DNA from: Corbicula japonica
Taxonomy: Eukaryota; Mollusca; Bivalvia; Venerida; Cyrenidae
DNA length: 64,000 bases
Direction: 5' to 3'
Assembly: GCA_038501625.1 (NCBI GenBank)
Contig: JAZAYU010000169.1
Coordinates: 124,001 to 188,000, forward strand
Both the position numbers and the translations under genes were made by a program. Positions 19,328 to 32,174 of this stretch are shown one piece after another. Within the stretch, counting starts at the first letter, position 1; each line of letters opens with the position of its first letter. A model generated the notes under the pieces. That model did no database searches. It saw nothing but the letters and a program-made list of their open reading frames with translations, and was not told the DNA's origin.

Positions 19328-22300
19328 GCTCCCCCCCCTTGGGGAATTTTGTAGACAGGATTTTTCTGAAAGCCTGTTATGTCCTGGATATTTTGCAGTT
19401 TGTTTGCACTCTGGCGAGTGGGGCATAAGGGAGTTACGGAGGTTTTAATATGTTACCCCTAAAATTTGTAGAAAAAATATATCGATTTTGAATCTTTAAT
19501 TCTGCTCTATTCCAGATACGATTTAATAAAACTTATATTTTTATATAAGGATGAAGTGTTATCTGTCGATTGATGTAGTTTTCATTTCAAAATTTTTGCA
19601 CTTAGGTAACATATTTAGTGTATAACATACATAACCCTAAAAAGATGTAATTTAAGTCAGAAACTTACCTGTAGGATTTTTATTTGTAATCAAACTTTGG
19701 CAATAATACATGTTTTTGAAAGCTGCATGATCAAACAATATAAAACAGTGTGATTTTCATAAAAATCACACTGGCATTTGTAATAATTTTTCCATAATCT
19801 TATATGTTACCATATCGCTAATTCAAACATTTTTTTCATGTTTTGGGATAAACAAGCATAAAATATAGAGTTTAATTAAATTATTGAGCTTTATAAATGT
19901 AAGTGTTCTTGAAACTTGCATGACTTCAAATTTTCAACATACATAACATATGTTACTTATTAAAATAAGGCTTATTTCCTTGTTTTTATTTAATTTTAAT
20001 GGTGTTAGCTGATATCTATTTGAAGAAATTAACTATGTGTGCTCTGTGCAATGTCCTGATGTTTGTTAGCCCTGTGAAAATTTTTAATTACCTTCACAGA
20101 TGTTTTTTAAACTAAAATTACTGATTGAATTAAGTATTTTCTCTTAATTTGATATTGTTGTACAAAGAACTGATTACATTTACAAAACTGTATCACGACT
20201 ATTCAATCATTTTAGATTAAACTATAAAATAATCATAGTAAGATGTCTGTAGTGTATAATATGTTATGTTATGTTATGTTATGTTGTTAAAATGTTAAAG
20301 TGTTTAAGCTTTTCCATTGTAAACCTTCTCCGTAACATATAATTCCGAGGTTACAATATTGACAAAGTATATTGCATTTATGAAATAAATTCTAAAAAAA
20401 ATAATTTTTAGAATTGGTTCCAAAAGTAAAAAGACAAGAGATAAAAATATTGCTTTGGAAAGTGTTACAAACAAAACTAATTAAAATTAAATATATGTTA
20501 CCTAATTATTAAAATAATTCTTTTAGAAAGATCACCAAATAAAATAGATTTCTAAACTGTGTTTTAACCGGAAGTTTGTATCTAGATTACAGTAGAGTCA
20601 TTCATAATGTGAATATGAACTTTCTATGAACTATATTTACTAAAAACAAGGTTGAAAGCACCAGTTCTGGTCTTTTAGAGCAATAATAACTGACAATTCT
20701 GTTAAATAAAACATGTGAAATAAGAAAAATAAATTGTCCTAAATGAAACATTATTGTTTCCATTGTTCAAAAAAAGCTTAAAGTGTTAAAGTGTGTTAAG
20801 CATTCCTTAAGATCTTTGTAGAATGTTATTTTTCTTAAAGACAAATAAGTGTTAAAGAGAAACATCCTAATTTGAAAGACAAACTGTGTAATGCAGGTGA
20901 TGGTAAGCAAATAGACAAGTTAACGTTGACTTTTGTATAATAATTTTTTTAGGTAAAAATTCTTTTACTTGAGTCAAAAAAATTACTATATAATGCTCAT
21001 GCTGTTTCAATGTTTTACGAATTCTACACTGAACCTTAGTATTTAGATGAATAAAACTACTTTTAAAAACATTTCGAACATCAGATATATAATTTAATCA
21101 GCTAAATTGTGTAAAGTTTAAATTCAGTAGCTTTTAAATTTGTTATAGATCAACTTTACCATAATATAATATGATATAAAAATATTTATCAAAATGTTAA
21201 TTTACTAATCATTTGCAGTTTCTTGCTTTTCTTTTCTTTTTATTTTTGCTGATTATTAAAGTAAAAATTGGTAACATATTACAGGATGACTAAAGACATA
21301 AATAGAATAATAAAATGATAAACAATGTTTCAACATTTTTTTAGAACAAATTAACGTTATCTGTCTCAATCAAGAGTATCTGGACAGCTTTAGACTGGAT
21401 GCACCAGCCCATGATTAGTGCAAACGTAAGCTGTATTAAAATGTTGTCACTGAGCCATATTGATAGGTTTATTGTTAATTTAAAAAGATTTAAAATAGGA
21501 CGAACTTGAACCATCTACATCATACACATTTATTTCAAGACATATTGAGCAGTACACAGATCATTAACCTCTAAAGTTTAACTACGTTTAAATGAAAAAT
21601 ACATTACTGTTCAATATTACCAGCATCAATACCTTAATTTGCTTTTGTAACATAATTCTATATATATATTACCTATTTTAATACAAGATACATAAAGTGC
21701 AGGGAGGTTGGTAACTAAAATACGTTCTTTTGGGTAACATATTTAAAAATGGTGATTTGCGATATGGTATTTATTTTTATTATGAGATAAAGCTAACTAA
21801 TCGTTAAAACTCATGAAGAGGTGTATTTAAAAAAACAAACAATTACACCAAAACTTCAAATTTATTTACCATAGGCATAAGCATATGATAAAGCATAATA
21901 GTAAAAAGGTGAAATATGCATATCAGGAAGTCACATATAACTAAAGTTATAGATAATATTAACAAAGTTTTTAACACAGTTTACCTTTAAATCATACAAA
22001 TTCAATATGTCTTTAAGAGTTTACTTCTTTATAATTTATTTCATTTATAAATAACTTTTTTTGCTATCTTTGAGATGTTTTTCCATTGTTTTTTTCAGAT
22101 ATTTTGGTTTTTGGAATTTACAAAATTTAATATATGTATTTATTTACATACATTAAACAAGAAATGTGCCTCAATGTGACTTTATTACATTTAAATACTG
22201 CAGTCTTATTTATATTAATGAATTAAGCAAATAAAACAGAAATTCTTTATTAATGTAAGTAAGAAATGTTGCATACAACTTTTTAAACTAGGTTTTGATG

Positions 22301-23125
22301 ATAAGTAACATATCTTAATGACTATTTATAGACCTATACCTTAGGTTGCAGATGTTTTATTGCATTAAAAATTAAAAAAAAAACATCTTCCTTGTGTAGA
22401 AAAAATAGGTTTATTTCAGAACTTTTATAATTGCCAATTATTTCTTCAATGCATAAAATTTTCTCAAAGGTCACATATTCAAACAGGCGTTACGGTAAAA
22501 CGCCCCACTCGCCAGAAAGCAAACAAATTGCAAAATGCGAGAAATGGGATAGGCTTTCAGAAAAACATACCCTTCAAAATTCCCCCAGAGGGCAGGGGGG
22601 TCTATTGGCAGCTCAAGGTCTAATACATTTATGGCTTGTTTTCCCGTTTTCTTTTCTTTCGGTAACATATTTCAATATAGCGTTACGGGCTTATGTCCCA
22701 ATGTATATCACTGTATTATATTTGTCCTGATGTCCCATTTATCTTACTATATTTTACTTATAAGCACAAATTACTTGCTACTGCACGTAAGAAATGATTC
22801 ATACATTTTATTTTAATAGGTTTTAATGTTAAGTAACATAACTTTATCATTATTTTAGACCAATACCTTAGGTAAATGATGTTTTATTGCATTAGTAATG
22901 TAGATTAGAGCTTTCTGGTGTAGAATAAATATGTTTAGTTTAGAACTTTTACAATTGTCAAATATTTCATTCTTACACAAAATTTTTTCAAAGGTAACAT
23001 ATTCAAACATGCGTTACGGAAAAACGCCCCACTCGCCAGAGTGCAAACAACTTGCAAAATGCGTAGAATGGTATAGGCTTTCAGAAAAACATACCCTTCA
23101 AAATTCCCCCAGGGGGGGGAGGGGG
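19328..23125. mobile_element. Large non-coding TIR element with dispersed GTAACATAT motifs
   Basis: The left end (19328-19455) and the right end (about 22985-23125, inverted) share roughly 125 bp. Shared blocks include CCCCCCTTGGGGAATTTTG, TTTTTCTGAAAGCCT, TTTGCACTCTGGCGAGTGGGGC and AATATGTTACC. The 3.5-kb interior is strongly AT-rich, has no domain-bearing ORF and is sprinkled with GTAACATAT/ATATGTTAC motifs. It looks like a non-autonomous DNA transposon. The target duplication was not resolved, so superfamily is open. Confidence 0.6.
22255..23125. repeat. Tandemly duplicated right end of the TIR element
   Basis: A unit of about 530 bp occurs twice (from 22255 and from 22786). Shared stretches include AAGTAACATA, ATACCTTAGGT, TGTTTTATTGCATTA and the GCCCCACTCGCCAGA terminal block. 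The copies have diverged, so the duplication is not recent. Confidence 0.7.
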
Positions 23126-23157
23126 GTCTATTGGCAGCTCAAGGTCTAATATGAGTG

Positions 23158-24690
23158 TCCCGGTGAAGCCCCGAACCCAGCACACACACGAAATATTGAG
23201 AAAATATGTTTATCGAGCTTGACTCGAAAAACGGATAGATAATAGACCAATGAAAGACACCCGTTGGGCGTCCAATGAAAATAGCTCCTAAGACCATAAT
23301 TGTCCAATCAGGGAGCTTACAAATAACCAATGAAATGAAAGGACATGTATATCGTATATTTTACTGTAAAATCATGAATGATTACGTACTGGCAGTGTAG
23401 ACCCACTACCGTACGATGACAAATTCGCGTTGAATTACTTTTATATCAATTTAGCAGTTCTATCGCTAGATAATAACCAGCTGATGAACATAGGAATACT
23501 AAAAACTGTTAAAGATTAAGTTTTTAGCTATTTAGGCCAAAGAAAAGCAATTTCAATACCATTATGGCCCACATGTAAGGAGCGAGACAATGTTCAAAAA
23601 ATTGAAACCAGCCCCTTTATATTTACATTAGGTTTGACAATACAATGGTTACAGACTACCATACAAATTTGCATAATTTTTTCCTTAAGACCAAAACGTC
23701 TTCAAATCACAAAATTCACTAAGCTAATAACTTTTACAAAATGACATTATCTATGTCAAACAGAATTATTAGTGCATCAATCTGTGTGATGAAAACAATT
23801 TTACTCTAATCATTACAATTATTATACATGAATTTATGATTTCACATATATATTATATATACATATATAATAAAACAGACAATTAAAATCATTCCTGACA
23901 ACAATTAATGGAATTGTCTCGTTTTAAAGGGTATGTAAAAAATAGAATACATCATTAGTGTTCATTTTTATACTGATATTATTGCACTCGTCACCTAAAT
24001 CGATATAAAAGTTACATTTTGCATACCATGAACTTGGTTATACTAGTACTGAATAAAACTAACTTCTGCTGCATCGCACTTTCAAATGACGTAAAAAACT
24101 TGCCTATGCTGCCAAGGTCTTAATTGACATGACTTGTTTTTTTAAGTAGTTACTGTGAAACGGAAAGTCAGATTGAAGATGTTCTAACTGCAAAGTGGAC
24201 ATACTATGGTATTTTGGTATTTAAAATAGCCATTAAGATAAAAGTGATTTTACGGAACTATACATTTTTAGCTAGCCAAAAAAGCTAGACGGTGCATTTT
24301 TGTATTACCATGCTCTCTTCTCCTCTATCTTTTGGCCGTGTGGAGAGGCTGTTTCTGCTCGATGCAAGTTTTATGCAAACAAATCCATATGTTATGAAAA
24401 AAGTAATTTTCGATTTTTCCTCTTAAAAATCTCATTTCGATAAAGTTAGAAAAAAAGAAGTAAATATGAAATACAAACTGTGAGTATCAATTGGTGATAT
24501 TATAATAGACTATTTATATATTCGAACGGTCAGCAGCTAATGACAATTATAGCTTTGAATGACAAAAATAATTCAGTTTTAGCTTACTTTAGGTTAACAA
24601 TGCGTCAGAGACATATCATTCTAAGCAAACAATTTAGATTGATGAAATTCTTGCATATTCAGTTCACTAAGCCCTATACATCAAGTAAAA
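23158..24690. other. Non-coding region; CCAAT cluster near its start
   Basis: Four CCAAT boxes lie within 85 bp (23247, 23272, 23304, 23327). No TATA box or ORF follows closely. The remainder is AT-rich, with a family A scrap at about 24310-24365. No gene seen. Confidence 0.4.
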
Positions 24691-24699
24691 GGGAAAATC

Positions 24700-24890
24700 C
24701 GATCGAAACATGAAATAGATGAAAAGGGAACTTTGAAAGACATCAATCACGACAAATACGAAAATATTGCAGGCTCGGTGTGATTGAGCCTGTTCATAGG
24801 CAGTAATGTGATTGCATATTACTGCCCACGCCGCCTAGCCCCGGGTTGAGCGCAACTCAATATTTACACCAATTAACAGTACAATTGTTA
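24700..24890 (-). repeat. Family B twin-hairpin repeat, minus strand
   Basis: Inverse of copy 1. It contains GGCAGTAAT..ATTACTGCCC and the AGGCTCGGTGTGATTGAGCCT stem, and ends with GCGCAACTCAATATTTACACC. Confidence 0.75.
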
Positions 24891-24974
24891 TCCATCCGAA
24901 ACGAGTGTATGCATATGGCGGTGAAAGGAATCTAAATATCACTGCGGAGAATCACTTGGTTTTGTTTTGATACC

Positions 24975-25005
24975 ATGCACGCAAAATGGCCGCCCAAAAT
25001 AGCGG
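24975..25005 (+). CDS. Speculative first exon (ATG plus consensus donor)
   Basis: An ATG opens ten codons (MHAKWPPKIA) and runs into G|GTAAGT. AAAATGGCCGCC inside it resembles a YY1 motif often found at animal first exons. It ends in phase 1, which happens to match the phase needed by the PDZ exon at 41462. That match has a one-in-three chance of being accidental, and the intervening 16 kb holds an assembly gap. Included as a candidate only. Confidence 0.15.
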
Positions 25006-25719
25006 GTAAGTTCATCTTTTTAGTTATTGTATAGCCAACGTCGGTTTATATTTTTTAAGATATAGCCTATCATACGTGGAATTGATTTTTTTTTCATATG
25101 TACCTTACATTCCCCTCAGAGTTGCGTATATTTCTAGATTTCCCTTTGAATTTGTTTTGTTGACATTGTGTGTTGGGACATCTTTCACATATGAACCCAT
25201 TTCTTTCATATACAGTACACTTGTAATTGCTTGAAATGATACATTTCATGAGATTTTCTGTACTTATAATGTTTAGCGAGTGTTCTTTCAAGTGTATTTG
25301 ATGATTTGGAATCGTTATCTTTGATATTAAACAAAATACCGACACAATAAATGAAATGATATTTGCTACGGAATGAAATTTTATTATATCTATCACGCAT
25401 GATTCCAATGTAATTCAAGTACCACGAGAAAAAAGCAAAATACCCTTTCCTGTCCAAGTTTATAGGCTAAAGATAATGTCATTAATTTAAAGCAAATAAA
25501 CATTCAACCCGACAGCAATTTGCACTATAAAAAATGTAAAGCGGAGAACGGAAAGGCGACTGAATTGGAGTTCAGGATAATTGTCGCCGGGACGGTGAAG
25601 TATTCGAATTTGAAATTTTAGTTTTCTGTTTGTATTCTCTGGGGTTGGTATTGGTAGGCGTGATTTCGCCCTTGTAAAATCAAGTGAAAAAATAAAACTG
25701 CTATTGTTGAGAGAAGGTG
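25006..25719. other. Non-coding
   Basis: No supported gene. The minus-strand frames at 25094-25457 show no domain. Confidence 0.4.
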
Positions 25720-28205
25720 AAAATAGCTTACTTTGGCCCTTTCAAGGGCCATAACTCTGGAACCCATTATGGAAAGTAGCTGGTCAAAAATAGAACATAA
25801 GTCTTATAGAAACTTAAATATTGTACAAGTCTTATTAAATTAAAATAAGAAATGAAGCTGATATTGTGCAGACAATGTCTAAATAGTATATTTCTGCACG
25901 TTCAAGGGCCATAACTCTAAAACCTGTAATGCAATATTGCAATTTCAAGAAAGGAACACAGATCTTATGTTAATTAAAGTGTAGATCAGACCAACATTAA
26001 GACCACTTGTGTGCAGACAAGCTTTTATTATAACTTGACGTAGTCACCTAGTTTTCAAGGTTACATGACCCAGTCTAGAACTTGACCTAGATATCAGCGA
26101 CATAAACATTCTGACCAAGCTTAAAAAAGATCAGCCCATAATTAAGACAGCTAGAATGCAGACAAGTTTTTTCTTTAATTTGACCTAGTGACCTAGTTTT
26201 TAAGGTCGCGTGACACAATTACGAACATGACCTAGCTATTATTGAGATAAACATTCTTACCAAGTTTGTAGAAGATCCCACCAAAATTAAGACTGTTAGC
26301 TGAGCTTTTTCTTTAATTTGACATTGTGACAAAGTTTTTCAGATTACATGACCCAGTGACCTAGATATCATTGAAATAAACATTTTTACTAAAGTTGAAG
26401 AAGATCTGACCACAATTAAGACCGCTAGAGTGTGAACAAGCTTTTTCTTTAATTTGACCTAGTGACCTAGATATCAATGTAACATGACCCAGTATCTGAC
26501 ATAGATATCATTCAGATTAACATTCTGACCAAGTTTAAAGAGGATGCAAACAAAATTGAGACCTTTAAGAGTGCGAATAAGCTTTTTCTTTAATTTGACC
26601 TAGTGGCATAGTTTTCAAGGTCACGTGACCCAGTTACGAACATGACCTAGGTATCATTGAGATAAACACACTGACCAATTTTGAAGAAGATCAGACCAAA
26701 ATTAAGACTGTCAAGAGTACAGATAAGCTGTTTCTATCATTGACCTTGTGACCTAGTTTTCAAGGTCAAATGACCCACTTTTGAACTTGATCTAGATATT
26801 ATTGAGATAAACAATTTTACCAAGCCTGAAGAAGATCGCACCAAAATTAAGACCGCTAGAGTGCGGACAAGCTTTTTCTATAAATTAACCTAGTGACCTA
26901 GATTTCAATGGAACATGACCCAGTTTAGCATCTGACCTAGATATTATTGAGATTAGCATTCTGACCAAGTTTCAAGAGGATGCCAAAAAAGATCTTTTAG
27001 ATTGCCAATAAGCTTTTTCTTAAATTTGACCTAGCGACCTAGATTTCAAGGTCACGTGACCCAGTAATGAACATGACCTAGATATTAGTGAGATAAACAT
27101 TATGACCAAGTTTGAAGATCAGACTAAAATTGAGACTGTTAAGAGTACAGAGAAGCTATTTCTATCACTTGACCTTGAGACCTAGTTTTTTAGGTCACAT
27201 GACCCACTTTCGAACTTGACCTAGATATAATTGAGAAAAACATTTTTTACCAAGTTTGAAGAAGATCGCACCAAAATTAAGACCGCTAGAGTGCGGACAA
27301 GCTTTTTATATAATATGACCTAGTGAACTAGATTTCAAGGTCACATGACCCAGTTTCGAACTGTACCTAGAAATCATTAAATGAACATTCTGACAAAGTG
27401 TGAAGAAGATCCCACCAAAATTAAGACCGCTAGAGTGCGGACAAGCTTTTTCTTTAATTTGACCTAGTGACCTAGTTTTAAGGGTCACATGACCCAGTTA
27501 CGAAAAGTGCCTAGTTTTCATTGAGGTAAAATTTCTGACCAAAATTAAGACCGCTAGAGTGCAGACAAGCTCTTTCTATAATTCGACCTTGTGACCTAGT
27601 TTTCAAGGTCACTCGACCCAGTTACTACTTGATGTCATTGAGATAAACATTCTGACCAAGTTTGAAGAAGAACGGATAAAAAATAAGACCGCTAGGGTTA
27701 GTATTTAGGGTTAGGGTTAAAGACCGTAGGGTTAGGGTTAGGGTTAAGTGAAAAAGCCCATAACTTGCCCAAAATAAGCTGTTTAGAAGATAAAGCATGG
27801 ACAAGATTTTAATATAGAAGTCAGGATTAGGGTTAGGGTTAGGGTTAGTTAATACCTTAGAGATAGGGTTAGGGCTAGGGTTAGGTGAAAAGGCCCATAA
27901 CTCAGCCAAAATCAATCCGACCAGAAATTCCTTATGCTATGCACAACTAGGCTTGGTGACAAACACTCGTGTGAAATCCCTTAAGCGGTTACGGAGAAGA
28001 ATCGAGGACAAGATTTTGCTAAAAAGGGCCATAACTCAGCCAATTATAATCCGAGCAGAAAATCCTGACGATATGCACAACTAGGCTTGGTGACAAACAG
28101 TCCTGAGAAGTTTCAAAGAAATCCCTCCAGTGGTTTCGGAAAAGAAGCGAGGACAAGATTATCTCGGACGGACGGACGAACGGACGGACGGTGCGATTAC
28201 TATAA
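25720..28205. repeat. Tandem array, about 145-bp period, ending in GGACGGAC run
   Basis: Repeated blocks are TTTGACCTAGTGACCTAGTT, CAAGGTCACATGACCC, GAGATAAACATTCTGACCAAG and AAATTAAGACCGCTAGAGTG. Spacing is close to 145 bp (for example 27281 to 27427). The right flank has GGGCCATAACTCAGCC units and a GGACGGACGGACGAACGGACGG tract at 28168-28190. It is related to the array at 48505-49435. No coding potential. Confidence 0.85.
27694..27888. repeat. Interstitial telomere-like TTAGGG runs
   Basis: Three clusters of TTAGGG/GGGTTA (27694-27716, 27729-27752, 27826-27888), separated by array sequence. TTAGGG is the molluscan telomere repeat. The runs are short and partly degenerate (GGGCTAGGG, GATAGGG). 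Confidence 0.85.
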
Positions 28206-29532
28206 GCCTCCCTTTATCATTTCGCGACGTCGTCAGTTCTATTTTAAGTTGCATATTTTACGCTGCATATTTTCAAATAAACTTATTTTCGGATATATGG
28301 AAACCCATAATATATGTGCGGTGTTTATGAATTCGCGAGGTAAGCGATTCGCGAATATTAGCGAAAAAAAAACTTACGCGAATAAAACCAGTTTTTCAGT
28401 AGAACTTTATAGAACACAGGAAACTGCTTTGTTAAACAAATACAGTATCAAGGGAAGTGAAGCCAACTTTCACTGGATTGCACTCCCGTGTCTCCCGTTT
28501 TACAACCATCAGAAATCGACATAAAAAGATACAACGATTCTCACAAGACCAGATATACAATCTAAAGAGAGGGGCCCTGTTCAAGTAAATGATTCTACAA
28601 TCTGCTTTTTTGGCTGTAAGGGGAGGAAGTTTCTTTAAGTTGTGGCAATTCCTGATATGCACATTTCACTTTGTTTTTAAAGTATATAACAATAAGTTCA
28701 TCTAAATATATAGTTAAAGCATATTTAGAAAGCCAAGTCATGTTATCTACTATTGAGTTCAAAATAGAAGTGACGTAGATATTAAACAGTGAACTATCTT
28801 TATATATTTTACCCTTCATATTGTTATGTGCTTACACAGTGTTTAATAACAAAACAATTGAAAGTTTAAATTTACACAAATTGTCCTTAAAATTATGGAT
28901 GTATATTTTAGTGTATGGTTAAGGTGCTGTTAATAGAAACACACAGATTAACAAAGTGATATCCTCAACCGAGGAACATAGGGAACTTACCTGTGTCAAA
29001 ACAAGTCAAACACTATTTGCAAATGGCCGCTGCTACAGTGATTTTAATGTCTTATAAGTGTGTTTATGTTTAAAACGAAACAATTCATAATGATTAAGAA
29101 GACTAGACTATAATGTATTCGAGTGACAAGCTAACTGACGATTTTGAATAGATACTGGAAGTGGTGTTAAATGCAACGAAATCGAAAACGAAAGTATGGC
29201 GTCTTCATTCAAGGGTATGTTTATGAAATAGATTAAAAGGGGAATTTCGTAATACTATAAGATGAAAAGGAAACTTTGAAAGCCACCGAATACATGGAAT
29301 GTGAATGGCAATTTTATCTTAAATAAGATGTCTTCAGATTACCAAAGTATTACCCCACATTTTTTTTGTTTGCTAACCTAAAGATTGAAAAGTTTTTTAA
29401 TTTGTTCGTAAAAATTATTTTAACACGACTGCATGTTTTCCCATTGGATTTTCAGTGATTTAATACAAATAAGTTCGATTGTTCACGCAGTTATGTATCG
29501 TTAGAATTGAAATAATCCCGCGATATATAACA

Positions 29533-29604
29533 GGATATATCACGGGCCGTCGTTCAGATGTGTATATATATATCACTCGGGGCTACGCTCCTCGTGATAT
29601 ATCC
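29533..29604. repeat. Inverted repeat GGATATATCACG / CGTGATATATCC
   Basis: Perfect 12-bp arms with about 48 bp between them. Further ATATATCAC motifs continue to 29660. The same structure recurs at 34668-34739 in the duplicate. Confidence 0.8.
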
Positions 29605-30147
29605 TTACGCATCTTAACTCCCCCCCACCCCCCGTGATATACCTTTTGCATACTGAGATATATCACCGGAAGCTATTTATTATTTTTTCTTTGAGTCTCA
29701 CAGAATTGTTACATTTTCTTTTTTTTTGTAACATATTTTCTCAACAGGGTTTACTCGTGACAAAATATGTTGTGAAATCGGAATGCATGAAAATAACCAC
29801 ACACAATTATTACAAACTTTCCGTGCACAGTTATAAAAATATTCATACTAAAATGCTTAATCCATAGGGCATGAAACAATTTAGTGCAAGCTATACTTAA
29901 ATCTAGAGTGAATTTGCCCCATCACACCATCGTGTTGAAAGTTTTATTATTTCACAGAACAAATTCTATATTTTTGTGGATTATCCGGCAATGTTTCCAG
30001 TAACAACAGACTATGTAGTTAGGTTTATGCTGCAATAAAATTTTAAATAAAATCTTATGTTCTCAAAGTAGTTCATAAATCTTAATTCAGAATTTTAATA
30101 ATAGATATCATTACAATTGCAGATATTTAGAACTAAGAAGTGAAATA

Positions 30148-30345
30148 AACATATCAGGAATCAGAAGACACAGCTTCCCCACACAGCCAAGAAAAAAAGT
30201 AAAGAAAGCATGGTTAATAAAATGATAAAATGATCAGTTTCAAAACATAAACAAAAACAAAAATGTGAACCCGATTGGTTATCGCATTGGAGCGGTCGAT
30301 GGCAAAACAAATTGCCACTGGGGGTTTAAACCAGTGGGTTCATCT
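30148..30345 (-). repeat. Family A repeat (RT-element 3' tail), minus strand
   Basis: Inverse of the GATATGCATATTTC ... CCAAGG ... core described for 42225-42460. It includes CAAATTGCCACTGGGGGTTTAAACCAG. Duplicated at 35283-35480. Confidence 0.7.
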
Positions 30346-32174
30346 GGGGTATTTTTGTTGACTAGAAATAGAAAACAGCTTTTATCTATTTAACAAATTC
30401 AAATAATTCTGACAAAAAGGTTAAGCGTCGTTTTTCTTGTAAGGGCAAGGTATGCTTACAATTCTTACCGATTGGTATGATTTGGTTTATATATTAGTGG
30501 TTTATTTACCTAATACTTTAAACATATCATAAGAACCAGGACGAGATAATTATCACAAATCTTGTTAACATTGACAGAGCAGTATTGCAGGGATCACACT
30601 ATTAATCACATTTATTGATAGCTTTAGTTATAAATACAACTGATAAGAACGGTCAATATTATAAGGTTTAAATAGGGGCATATCATTTAGTATATTTTTT
30701 CTCTATCTTTGTAACTTTAAATTGGATCGAAACCAGTGCAACTCGCATTTAAAATGTTTTAACTTGCTTTGTTTTTCATTATTTCTATTTGATCTTTCTT
30801 GGGATTTAAGGACACACATTGATATTTTTGCACGCCGTATATGTTTTTACTAAACATTCTTTAAACTTTCAGAACGGCAGTGTGGTCTGGAAATGACAAT
30901 TCCTGATAAGCACATTTCTTCTTGTTAAACCCCTTGTATTATGTCGCTAAGGAAATTGACTAAAATAACGCCTTTAACCGAAAAATTATTTATAAAACAC
31001 AAGTTAAGTAGGGTACTTTTTATGAGCTGTTATTTCATATTGGCAGAAAAGAAAATTCTTAATACAAATTTTGTTTTGGGATGATTTAGGGAGTCAATTT
31101 AGCATTTGTTTTGGAGATGTGCGAAAATTCGAAATTTTTATAAAATGTTTAGATCAGTGGACGCGTTTTTAATAATTAATGAGCATGTTATATTTTTGTT
31201 TGGAATGAAAAACAATTTAATGCAGAGAACCTTCTTTTGATTTATGCAAATTTGTATATCTACAAATGCAATATGCTAAAATTACACCCATCAGTTGATG
31301 GTGTTAAGGCTTTTAACTACAAATTGAATATAAATAATGAAATATCAGTTCAATCTAAGAAACTGACACCATTTTAAAATAAATTTGACTTTTTTTTAAA
31401 GACAATCACTGGTCTGGGAACATAATTATTTTCACTTCATTGTGCTGGTTTAATTTTGTTATTGAAATGTATATGTGCAACATACCATGCTGAGCTTCAA
31501 ATTTTCCTTTGCTCAATATTCCAAGCAGCCAACTAAATAAGACCAGGCGTTAGATACATGTATGCCTTTTTTCTTTGCTTTTTGTACAAAACCAGTTCTT
31601 TAACCATTTGGAAAGTTGAAATTTACAAAAACATTATTTTAATTTACAATTTATGCAGATTCATATTCCGTACCTTAATATGTGTACATGTATGTATGGG
31701 GATGTGGTTGTGTGAGTTTGTGTGTTTGTGCATTTGTTTGTGTACATGTATAGGTGCTGTATTATAAGTTGTTGTTTTTTTTCAGGGTAATCTTAATTAC
31801 TTTATCTTTCTAACAATATTTATACTTGTATACGCTAGCAGCGTATTAGCAAAACGTTTTTGAGTGTTATAGAAATATATGTGGTAACCCTGTTAAAGGG
31901 GCCTGAAACAAAACAAAACTACGTCTAAGCATTTGAAACAAAATTATCGTGAAAAGTTTTTCAGCGCATGACTGGTTTAAATGAATACATAGAGGTTTCA
32001 TGTTACTTCCTTCTAACCTCGGTGCATTGGCAAATTAACTTTGATCAAAAGTTGAAAAGAATATATTTTTGTCTATATATAACTCAAACGGTTTTATAGA
32101 TCTTACTAATTTATTATAATAACGTACTATTCTTTAATTTTTATATTAGATCGACATCACTGCACAATACTGTT

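Larger units (their letters stand above)
27540..32174. repeat. Left copy of a 4.6-kb duplication flanking the gap
   Basis: Matches 32675-37310 at a constant offset of 5135. The one difference I noticed is a T-run at about 31775, eight T versus nine. Apart from the array and telomere-like runs it holds a hairpin (29533-29604), a minus-strand family A copy (30148-30345) and unremarkable AT-rich sequence. No gene is supported; the frames at 28087-28819 and 29634-29867 lack domains. Confidence 0.9.

Noticed and set aside
27694..27888. True chromosome end
   Set aside because: The TTAGGG runs are short, degenerate and internal, with array sequence continuing on both sides.
25720..28205. CRISPR-like or centromeric satellite array
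   Set aside because: The whole 145-bp unit repeats without unique spacers, and the array is short and flanked by single-copy intron-like DNA.
28087..28819. Open frames of 66-145 codons on both strands
   Set aside because: They lie in repeat-rich sequence, overlap one another on opposite strands, show no domain and are duplicated only because of the gap-flanking copy.
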